Positions 56,228 to 64,000 of a stretch of 64,000 nucleotides of DNA are shown here, in pieces (the stretch's first letter is position 1; every line of letters starts with the position of its first letter). Source of the stretch: Drechmeria coniospora. Lineage: Eukaryota; Ascomycota; Sordariomycetes; Hypocreales; Ophiocordycipitaceae. The notes beneath the pieces were generated by a model. That model worked only from the letters and a program-made list of their open reading frames with translations. It was not told the origin of the DNA and searched no databases. The position numbers and the translations under genes were made by a program. The DNA is taken from assembly GCF_001625195.1 (NCBI RefSeq), contig NC_054389.1, forward strand, positions 3,406,520 to 3,470,519. Direction: 5' to 3'.

Positions 56228-57542
56228 TCAGTTGAAAACATCATGCGCTTTTTGTCTCCGTCTGACCCGGCTCGGATCTATCAACTCCTTGCTAGAATTG
56301 TTGCTGCCCAATCTCTCTGGGAAAAGCTCCTTCGCGCTCGCTGCCGCTCCTTTAATGGTCATGCCTTTTTGGTTTTTGTCTGTTCGCTGGCTCGCAAGAC
56401 CACGGATACTGAATGCATCCTTGGAAGTAGAGCCAACTGGGACCTCTACAACTTTGGGTATATCATCTTCCTTTAGACGAGCCGACCCAATGGAACGTTC
56501 CAACAGGTCCAGTTGCCCGCCTCTCCCAGGCACCTTCGTCGGAAAGAGCTCTACGGCCCGATTCTCCTCCGAAGGGCGGCCCCGGATGGAACGAGCCTGT
56601 TCCTTGTTGTTGCGCAGTGAGCTGGCTAGGTTGTCCATATGGGCACCTCCATCGCCTCGGCGCCGCGGAGAAGCTGATCTATCTCGCCTTGCAGATGACC
56701 GCTCCCGGAATAGCTCCTTGCCGCGGTTATCTCTCGCGGGCCGTCTTGAGTCGTCGTCTGATTCTGATCGTGGGGGATGCGGTCTAGGGCGCGGGGCATC
56801 GTCGTACATGCTGGCCTCAAACGTCTCGGTTACATTATCCACGTCGTGCATCAAGCCATAGCCCTGCCTACCGCTCCGGCGGTACCCATCCGTTCTATCT
56901 CGATATCGTCCCCGACCCTCGTCCCGCCTAAGCCGCCGCCTCTCTTCCGGGTCGTGCTCGGGGTGGAGAAGGTAGTATCGGCTTCGGAGGGCGGCGCCAG
57001 ATTTTTTTCTGTCGCCTTGCGTGGCGAAACGAATCCGAAGCGATACTTCTGGTTTGCCATTGAGAGGCTTTGCGGGAATTGCCTCCCCAACCGGAAGTGC
57101 GGTCGCATCGGCTACTTCGATTGAACTAAGGGCAACGATTGCTTCCCGAGCTGTAAGTTCTGAAGCGAACACTAAGTTGGCCGAAGCATCGTCGATCCAT
57201 TCTATCCTATCGACGTCTCCATAGTGTTCTCTGACATAGGATTTGATGTCGTCAGAAGATAGGATATCTAGTCCATGAATATGCAGTTTTGTAGGCATTA
57301 CTTTCGTGCTTTCCGCATCTTCAGACCTCGCAGACACATCCTCGTTGGGCAATTCACCCGGCTCTTCGGGCTCATTCGATCCCTGCGAGCATCGCGATTC
57401 AGTCAGCCGCATGGCGCTCGCCATCGACGGGTGCATGTGTGACCAGTTGACGTACCAGAATGTCGTCGGCAGATGTCGGGTCGACCAAGGGCAACACCTC
57501 TTGAGCCACTTCGGCGTCGCCCATTTCGATGTCCAGATCCAT
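56228..57542 (-). CDS. NCBP3-like nuclear cap-binding protein
   Basis: Member of the nuclear cap-binding subunit 3 family, which in animals joins NCBP1 and mRNA export factors. Two exons (57542-57456 and 57382-56228) with a 73-nt intron (GTACGT) give 413 residues. Exon 1 encodes MDLDIEMGDAEVAQEVLPLV. The RRM-like N-terminal domain carries KLHIHGLDILSSDDIKSYVR, YGDVDRIEWIDDASANLVF and, further on, SLRIRFATQGDRKKSGAALR and SRYYLLHPEHDPEERRR, the family signature. The rest is Arg-, Asp- and Ser-rich low-complexity sequence (SARRDRSASPRRRGDGG) ending RVRRRQKAHDVFN. The minus-strand frame continues upstream to 57829, but that part lies outside the conserved protein. Function in fungi is inferred from homology. 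Confidence 0.85.
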
Positions 57543-58569
57543 GTTATGGAATTGAGTTCGAAGTATTGTGAGAAACAGGAAGAGGCTGCGGTTCCAACGT
57601 GCAAGTCTAGTGAGTAAAGAATATTCGCTATATTCGAATATGCGGACTTTGGATGGGCAGTCGACGTGCTGAAGCTCGGTGACAGTTCGGTTGGCACGGC
57701 CCTACACACGCCGTTCTCAAGGTTGTCATGCGTAAGTAAGTAATGATCAATTGAACGACGCTTTTGCGATGCAGAGTGGATTGGCAGACATCCTCTAGAA
57801 TCCCCCAAGCCACTACGGAGGCCCCACATATATCGAAATAGTTGTACTTAAGTATTATGATTTGTACGGAGTAATTACTCCGTACTCTAAATACAACACA
57901 TTAGGCAAGTACACATTAGAATACTATAGACGGTTGAATGGTTTAATCGTGATAATGATTTTTATATTATTCTTACGTTTTTAAAAAATGTCAAAGAAAC
58001 AAAAATATTAAACTCTTTCCTTGATCTTAAATTTGTATTATAAATCAAGTAAGCTCTATTTTATATAATTTGCCTCGAGATTTAAAAATCGAGTCTCATT
58101 CTATTAATTTCAATTTAAATATTAATAATTATCTCAGGAGTGCTGTGTATTCTCAAGTTGTGGTATACACTTATGTCTACTTGGAACCGGTTGAACAATT
58201 TTCAGAACGCAGCTGTTTCCATTCCATAACCAGATGAACACTTGGGAATGTAATTGGGCTTAATCCGGCGTCATGGTGTGTTTTTACAGTATTAATACGG
58301 AGTACTCAGTACATGCTGCCCAAATGCTTGCAGGCTACTCCGTACGCTGTAGACAAGTCCGCTAACTGTCTCGGCACTCCCTTCCGTCAAAACGGAGTTC
58401 GGACAGATACTCCGCTCCGTACCCCTTGACGCAGGATCATCTCCGCATTATTAATAACACCTACTTATATACTTGCCCATCTCAATATCGCGACCTCGCC
58501 ACCCTGAATCGTCCGCGGTTGACTATTTAATATCTGTCAGGTACAATCGTCAAAACAACCCCCTCCATC
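57543..58569. other. Divergent intergenic region with AT-rich core
   Basis: Separates the NCBP3-like gene (minus) from the MAPEG gene (plus). 57,930-58,140 is AT-rich. The palindrome TACGGAGTAATTACTCCGTA occurs near 57866-57885, and further TACTCCGTA motifs near 58,300-58,420. No gene is supported. Confidence 0.6.
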
Positions 58570-59227
58570 ATGTCCTTCATCCTCGAGCTGCCGGATCAAT
58601 ATGGGTACGTCCCTCGTGATCGGGCTGTTCAGCGACTGATGAGCCGACACGCTGACGACTGGGCAGTCTCGTGCTCGCGGCAGCCACTGCCACCTTCTTC
58701 TTGAACACGGTCCACGTCGGCCGTACTAGCAAGTTCCGCAAGGCTAGTGGTATTAAGTACCCCAACGCTTATGCCTCTACCGAGCAGGCCGATAAGGACC
58801 CGAATGCGTATCTCTTCAACTGTGGTAGGTGTGATGGCTTGCTTGTAGCACCACAGCTAGGCGCGGAGAGCTCTCCAAGCTAACAACACGGCGTCCTTCC
58901 AGCCCAGCGCGCCCACGCCAACTTCACAGAGAACCAGACTTCCTTTCTTGGTGCCCTTCTTATCGCCGGGGTCCGTTATCCCGTACCCGCCGCGGTGCTT
59001 GGCTTTGGCTGGAACATCTCGAGGCTCGTGTACCTCTTTGGTTATACCAGCTCGGCGGGCCCCAAGGGGAGGACTGCGTACGTGCCATCCCTCGGGCGGC
59101 ATGTCCCTCATCTTCTTCGCCAGTGCTAACTGTTTTTCCCAGTGGTTCCATTGGCTCCGCTATGTGCGACCTTGTTCTCAAGCTGATGTCTGCTTCCGTC
59201 TCGGCAATGTTCATTCTGGGGAAATGA
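58570..59227 (+). CDS. MAPEG-family microsomal glutathione S-transferase (MGST3-like)
   Basis: Small ER membrane protein related to MGST3, with likely glutathione transferase or peroxidase activity on lipid substrates. Exons 58570-58604, 58667-58824, 58903-59077 and 59143-59227 give 150 residues, the usual MAPEG length. There are four membrane segments. Family blocks are ELPDQYGLVLAAATATFFLN restored across intron 1, RKASGIKYPNAYAS, NAYLFNCAQRAHANFTENQ restored across intron 2 (the Arg/Asn/Glu cluster binds glutathione in this family), and LVYLFGYTSSAGPKGRTAGS restored across intron 3. It ends VSAMFILGK. It is transcribed convergently with ecm14, with about 200 bases between stops. Intact. 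Confidence 0.93.
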
Positions 59228-59423
59228 TGAGCTATCTACTCTTGGAACCGTCTCGTGCGGTGAGCGAACCAGAGGTGGGAATGATTGCATATCGCTTGAC
59301 CTATGCAAGTGGGCAGATAAATATAAGTCCCAACCCGAACGCGAACCTCTTTCGTGGCGACTATTTTCGTGCTTCACTGGCCGTCGGCTGTTCATCTTGC
59401 CTGTATCACTTGTGAAGCTGTCA

Positions 59424-61067
59424 TCACCTCAACTCCTGATTTTTTACCTCAATTTCGCTGCCCTTACCCAACCCGAGGTCGGTCGTATCGGCCACTGCTG
59501 CCTTGGCCGAGAACTTTTCGATGCCATTGTTTCCCAGGAGGTAGTCGCCAAAGTACTTCATGGCACTGAACATCTCCTCGCCAGTTGGGATGATGGATTC
59601 TCGGGGCAATAAAAACCCAAAACTCCCAGTATCTCGGAGTTTGATCTGATAGCTGAAGTGGGCTTGCATCTCGTGGTAGAACCAGTCGATTGCGGACCCC
59701 CCCCCGGATTGAATGCCGGTCTTTCGTCGAGTCTCGGGGACGTGCGTCGCGCCCTCGCACGCCGACGCGACCGAATAGGATTCTCCGTTTGATATTCGGA
59801 TCGCCTTGGCGATGCCTGCAGCGACCTCTTCAAGGTTCTCCAGGTTCGGCGGCTCCGCTTCGCATGAGGATGAGTAGGGGAAGAGTATCTGCTGCGAATA
59901 TGAGTGCAGATCCCAGAGTCCAACAAATTTGACCTTGTTCAAGGTCTCATTGCGAGCCCAGTTGGCAAGCTGCATGGCTTCGACGGCCTGAAAAGACTGT
60001 TCGCCGGGGTAGCTCTGTGAACAGGGGTCGTTTTGCGCCTGCGACCCTTCCCAGCCGTAGCCAAAACTACGATCCAGGTCCAGGCCTTCGCAGAAACGAA
60101 CGATGGTTTGCTGCCGAGACTTGCGCCACAGACGATCCACCTGCCAAGTGTACTCAACACCGTCAGGGTTGACGGCAGGGACGAAGACGAAATCAAACTT
60201 GGTCAGAAGCTTGGTGATCATACGATCCTTGCCAAATGACGTAATCATTGACCAGGCCAGGTAGTTGACCGTGCTCGTAGAGATCCATTCTCGGGCGTGG
60301 AGGCCGCCGGTAACAACAATCGTCCGCCGTGGCTCGTCGTTGCCGCCTGACCGCGCAGGCACGCCCACACGCAGAGCGGATATCTCTCGGCCTTCGAAAG
60401 ACGTCCCAACCGTCATGTACTTGACATGAGCGGGGAACATGGCCTCGAGCAGGCGCATCCAGCGAACGATGACGGTCAGTGGCTGGTAATCCTCAAAGAA
60501 TCTGTTGTCGCCAGCGCGCAGCGGCATTGGCAGCTCCAGAGGAGCGTCTCTTGGCCCCATGCTATCGTGACCATGATGCAAGGGGGACGCCTGATAGACG
60601 GCGGTGGCGAGGTCGGACACGAGTGTTGCATGCGACGAACGGAGCGATTCGGGGAGGAGTCCAAGCAAGGGGGCAACCTCGTCGGCATGTAGTCGTACGT
60701 CCACATAGTCGGTGGTGGAGACCCATATGTCGAGGAAAAGCCGGGCAGCCGCTTCCAATATCGCGGCTCCTTCCTTGCTACCGGTAATATTGAACCTCAG
60801 GACGAGCTCGTTCGTGTACTTGGCTCGTGTTCGGTGCCCATCAGGAGTACGCAACCCCGTTCGATGTCTTGCCTTGGCGGGGTGGCGGCCAAAGAAGAGT
60901 TCAACAGCAGCATCGCGTACATTGGCGAGGAAGGGAAATAGGCGGACGTCAGCATTGTTGCGAGAGAGACTGCCATCAGCGGGGCCGATCCCAGCCGCGT
61001 TGGCGGAACGAAGCAGCAAGAGCAGCAGCCCTGTCGAGGCGACGGTACGGGCTGACTTGAGCTTCAT
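59424..61067 (-). CDS. ecm14: Ecm14-type inactive metallocarboxypeptidase
   Basis: Secreted or vacuolar M14 carboxypeptidase-like protein of the Ecm14 group, described as a pseudoenzyme needed for normal cell-wall properties. Single exon, 547 residues. A signal peptide MKLKSARTVASTGLLLLLLR...ANA (about 1-24) and a prodomain (to about 180) precede the carboxypeptidase fold. Zinc-binding HAREW (about 257-261) and LWDLHSYSQ are kept. The residue equivalent to the general-base Glu is Lys (YQIKLRDTGSFGFLLPR, Lys about 475), and the substrate-binding Asn-Arg pair reads LDRSFGYGW. Activity is therefore not expected, as in other Ecm14 proteins. A nine-base C run at 59698-59706 encodes a Gly stretch and could invite slippage, but the frame is open. 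Confidence 0.93.
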   Translation of the reverse strand: MKLKSARTVASTGLLLLLLRSANAAGIGPADGSLSRNNADVRLFPFLANVRDAAVELFFGRHPAKARHRTGLRTPDGHRTRAKYTNELVLRFNITGSKEGAAILEAAARLFLDIWVSTTDYVDVRLHADEVAPLLGLLPESLRSSHATLVSDLATAVYQASPLHHGHDSMGPRDAPLELPMPLRAGDNRFFEDYQPLTVIVRWMRLLEAMFPAHVKYMTVGTSFEGREISALRVGVPARSGGNDEPRRTIVVTGGLHAREWISTSTVNYLAWSMITSFGKDRMITKLLTKFDFVFVPAVNPDGVEYTWQVDRLWRKSRQQTIVRFCEGLDLDRSFGYGWEGSQAQNDPCSQSYPGEQSFQAVEAMQLANWARNETLNKVKFVGLWDLHSYSQQILFPYSSSCEAEPPNLENLEEVAAGIAKAIRISNGESYSVASACEGATHVPETRRKTGIQSGGGSAIDWFYHEMQAHFSYQIKLRDTGSFGFLLPRESIIPTGEEMFSAMKYFGDYLLGNNGIEKFSAKAAVADTTDLGLGKGSEIEVKNQELR

Positions 61068-62977
61068 CCCGTTCGTGGATTGTGACGAGGACTAATGCTA
61101 GAAGGGCGTGAGTCACACGCAGTTTTGGACAAAGCTACTATCGAGGATAGTAGGCGACGAAAAGTAGAAGGGTCAGACATCAAACGTCAAACATATGAGG
61201 TCAGCATGGAAGGCTCCTATGGACTGCGTCCAAAAGCTTATGCATTCCACTGAAGCAGGTGATTAGCTGAGATGGCTGTGTCCGAAAGGCAGGGACCAGC
61301 AAAATGAACTAACCATAATCAGCATACAGGTACTCCGTACTCCGCACACTTAAGTACAGTCAGTAGACATAATGAGAGTATAACTCAACAAAGTACGGAG
61401 TAGAACGACAAGGGATTAATCAGATATGATACAGAGTAGAAATGAAATAACCCAAGCGTAATTCCATAACTAAATTCTAATGTAAATACAAGATGAGTTA
61501 ATATATACTTCTAGCTACGGAGTACATAGTCCGTTACTAGACTAAAGCTCAGAATATAAATAATACTTAATAATATGTCAGGTGACACGGCGCTGGCAGC
61601 TTAGATCACGTGAACAGGCACGGGACTGCTTGAAGGAAGGGGACAATATTAGGAAGGGGGGATGTCTGTTGGGATCAATGCATTCATCGCCTTCGTCCTT
61701 CCAGCTAGCTACCCGTGACTGGCGTTCTAACTGCCAGGCCTCGTCACTCACTCTCCAATGAAACCAAGGCGTCTGACATAATATCAGATAATTTGCATTA
61801 AATTGTGTATTGATCTACTATGTAATATTGTTTTTACCATTGGTGGTAGTGTTATTGGCGCACTGTTTACTTTTCAAAATAATCATATCCCAAGAACCTC
61901 ATTAGGGAGATGATGTACAGGATTAAGCCGAAAACGCTTACCCGTAGGAACAAATGCTCCAGAGGATGTATCAATGCTAATAAATACGAAGTGAATGGAA
62001 AGTTGATGAACGAGTAGCTTGATAGAACGGTCAAGTACAGGGGGTCTGGCACTACTGAAATGCCAGACCTAAGTGGCAAAACTCCAGATTGACATGGTAA
62101 CTAACTTCCACATCATCACGGTAAAGTCACAAAACAAACATATAGCAGGGAGACGAAAGAGGAGATATCTACTATTTCATGGTTATCCGTAGAGGGGTGG
62201 CGTAAACGAGGCAGTGGTACGGTACAGCCATGCTAACGGATTGAATATATCGATAATCGTCGGGTAGTTCTAGCAAGACGCACGTGCTGAATGAACGACT
62301 CCGAGTTGTTGGTTATGTCAGTGCACAACGTGGTATCGGGACAGGATCATCTTTCTTTTGCTTGCTATACTCGCATCGCCTTGCCGTGACTACATCTTGC
62401 TCGGAGCGCTATCCCGCCGTTAGGTTCGGACGCAACCGGATTTTGACCCTCCGGAGGTGGCCAACCAACAACCAGCTTTGCGAGTGGCAAGGGAACCAGG
62501 CACGAAGGTTCCCATCGAACCCACAAGGAAGCGGAAATTAGCTATCACGGGCATGCAGATGTACACCTCTTCGAATATAGTAATAAGGTGCCATGGCCTA
62601 CGCCCTAGGCAATCGTCGTCGAACCCAGGCCATTATCAGGGCGGAAGCGCATATAGAATGTCGACGACTGGCAAGCCGTACCTGGAAGACCAAGAAACGC
62701 TGCTTCAGTATTTACACACGTTGCTCCTTCACGTCCTCTATGTCGGCCAAGCAGCAGGCAGCATCTCAAGCGGTGCACTGCAAGGCTAGAACGATAGAAT
62801 GTAGAATGGCATATATTCAACTCCACTATCCACACATGTCCGAGACAGAACTGCAGGCGCAGTACATAAGGTGAGCGAGCATTCCGCTTGCAGCCATTCA
62901 GATCGAAACTGATGTTGAATGGCCAGCGCTTATGCTTCATGGCCCTCGGCGGACAGTGTGATACTCCGGCAATGGAG
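61068..62977. other. Intergenic region
   Basis: About 1.9 kb without a supported gene. TACTCCGTA-type motifs occur near 61,330, 61,393 and 61,515, and the surroundings (61,420-61,600) are AT-rich. Short open frames on both strands show no recognisable product. Confidence 0.55.
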
Positions 62978-64000
62978 TTAATCGGAGTAGCAGCTTGCCG
63001 CCTCTTCCTCTCCCTCAGCCTTTCCGTCCCCCTCTACATTTCCCTCTGCCACTTTGACTCCTTCTCCTACTCCGTTTCCCTCTCCCACTGCCTTTTCCTC
63101 CCCCATTTCATTTGCCACTACCATTCCCTTTCTCACTTCTCCTTCCTTGCCATCTTCCCCTCCGTTTCCTTCTTCCACCCCCTCCTTCCCTACGGCTTCA
63201 GAGTTGTTATAGGCGCAGCTTGCGCCCCCTCCTATGGTAGGGTTGGTACCGGTGCAGCTTGCTCCACCTCCATTTGGCTTTTCGGCCGACGTGCCGGTTG
63301 GCATATATGATTCAGATGGACCAGGACCGGGCCGGCCAGCGGTGTCTACGTCCAGTTCTGGCGCCAGTTGAGGAGGAGGCCTCGACGTCACGCCACTTCT
63401 GTTCCCAGCCAAGTCGTGGTTGTCCGATGCAGCAGGGCTCCGAATAGGAACTGCGGCATCTTCGCTGCCAGTTCCACCATTACCAAGGCGGCTGGCCAGG
63501 CCACCATTGGGCTGGGATGGGTATCCTTTCGGCTGTTCTTTGCCGTCAGTGCCACCCAAATTTGCAATGGTCGCACCACTGTCCTCTGTGTTATTTCCAG
63601 CAGTTGCTTGTGTCAAGCCAGTCTTTTCATCCATAGGCACCTCGGCCGGGCCAGCACCGGCGGTACTTTCAGTGCTTTCCGTCGAGACATTATTTCTAGT
63701 ATTAGGTGCTTGCACCTGGTTGGCCGAGCTCGAGGTTGAGCTGAAAGTCGGTGCACCGAGACCATCTCTCGCTTCCTTAGCTGTGCATCTGGACGCAACT
63801 GCCGTAGCGAAGAGAGCGTAGGAATCCGCATGCTGGATGTTCTGGTCCGGAGTAAGCCTTTGCACAGCATTGATGCCATAGCTACTGAAATCGTTCGTGC
63901 TGCCCCGAGAATGAGTCATTTCGTGCAGCATGGTGAAGGCAAGATCTCGGGCACCGCAATTCTTTGCCTTCTTAAAGGGTTCATTGAAAGCGACGTCACA
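62978..64000 (-). CDS. M35/deuterolysin-like metalloprotease with long acidic C-terminal tail (5' end beyond window)
   Basis: Minus-strand open frame still open at the right edge, so the N-terminus is missing. The visible start reads CDVAFNEPFKKAKNCGARDL, then FTMLHEMTHSRGSTNDFSSY. It has the HExxH zinc motif (codons at 63911-63925) followed by an Asp-containing GST-x-D...YG segment like that of aspzincin (M35) proteases. The block HADSYALFATAVASRC then corresponds to the usual C-terminus of secreted fungal M35 proteases. Here the frame continues about 265 residues. The tail first is Ser/Thr/Gly-rich with two GGGASC copies, then a Gly/Glu/Val run (GEEKAVGEGNGVGEG type), ending AASCYSD. Secretion is inferred only. 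A missed intron in the tail is possible, since the real C-terminus may come earlier. Confidence 0.72.
   Translation of the reverse strand, partial: CDVAFNEPFKKAKNCGARDLAFTMLHEMTHSRGSTNDFSSYGINAVQRLTPDQNIQHADSYALFATAVASRCTAKEARDGLGAPTFSSTSSSANQVQAPNTRNNVSTESTESTAGAGPAEVPMDEKTGLTQATAGNNTEDSGATIANLGGTDGKEQPKGYPSQPNGGLASRLGNGGTGSEDAAVPIRSPAASDNHDLAGNRSGVTSRPPPQLAPELDVDTAGRPGPGPSESYMPTGTSAEKPNGGGASCTGTNPTIGGGASCAYNNSEAVGKEGVEEGNGGEDGKEGEVRKGMVVANEMGEEKAVGEGNGVGEGVKVAEGNVEGDGKAEGEEEAASCYSD

Noticed and set aside
56112..56861. Plus-strand open frame of about 250 codons
   Set aside because: Antisense shadow of the Arg/Ser-rich NCBP3-like gene; no recognisable domain.
57543..57829. Longer N-terminus for the NCBP3-like protein
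   Set aside because: The upstream part lies in a frame that conserved exon 1 does not use; the ATG at 57542 followed by a GTACGT intron gives the family start.

Overview
This window is nuclear DNA of a filamentous ascomycete, most likely a sordariomycete and plausibly Hypocreales. Genes carry many short GT-AG introns (mostly 46-140 nt, often with a CTAAC-like branch site), and the protein set is that of Pezizomycotina: an FlbD-like Myb factor, a GT41 O-GlcNAc-transferase homologue, the pseudoenzyme Ecm14 and an M35 protease. Genus and species cannot be fixed from the sequence alone. Spliced models were rebuilt by hand, and every multi-exon model given here keeps an open frame with consistent intron phases.

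Layout. 0.8-1.5 kb: ribosomal protein uL11/RPL12. 1.5-7.1 kb: an AT-rich island packed with short LTR-like elements (four families, TG...CA ends, 5-bp target duplications), nested up to three deep, with an intact monopolin Csm1/Pcs1 gene inside it. 7.6-9.0 kb: Msp1/ATAD1 AAA ATPase. 12.0-14.0 kb: APC/C activator Cdh1. 14.9-16.6 kb: Gpc1 acyltransferase. 17.7-21.0 kb: GPI ethanolamine-phosphate transferase Mcd4. 22.5-27.3 kb: GT41/OGT homologue. 30.7-32.1 kb: FlbD-like Myb protein with a QW-rich tail. 33-35.1 kb: relic transposon sequence with another LTR-like element. 35.4-37.3 kb: Mch1-like MFS transporter. 38.2-41.8 kb: GPI inositol deacylase Bst1. 43.1-44.0 kb: complex I NDUFA5 subunit. 44.7-46.0 kb: Gvp36-like BAR protein. 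47.8-49.7 kb: FAD/NADPH reductase lacking the FMN domain. 50.8-51.8 kb: calmodulin. 52.8-55.6 kb: AP-1 gamma-adaptin. 56.2-57.5 kb: NCBP3-like protein. 58.6-59.2 kb: MAPEG/MGST3-like protein. 59.4-61.1 kb: Ecm14. 63.0 kb to the right edge: an M35-like metalloprotease with a long acidic tail, cut by the window.

Most genes are housekeeping and do not form a single pathway or a secondary-metabolite cluster. Loose themes are membrane lipid and GPI-anchor biology (Mcd4, Bst1, Gpc1), membrane traffic (AP-1 gamma, BAR protein), mitochondria (Msp1, NDUFA5) and cell division (Cdh1, Csm1). The least explained parts are the nested LTR-like island, a dispersed palindrome TACGGAGTACTCCGTA confined to intergenic DNA, the FMN-less reductase, the tailed M35 protease and the QW repeat of the Myb protein.
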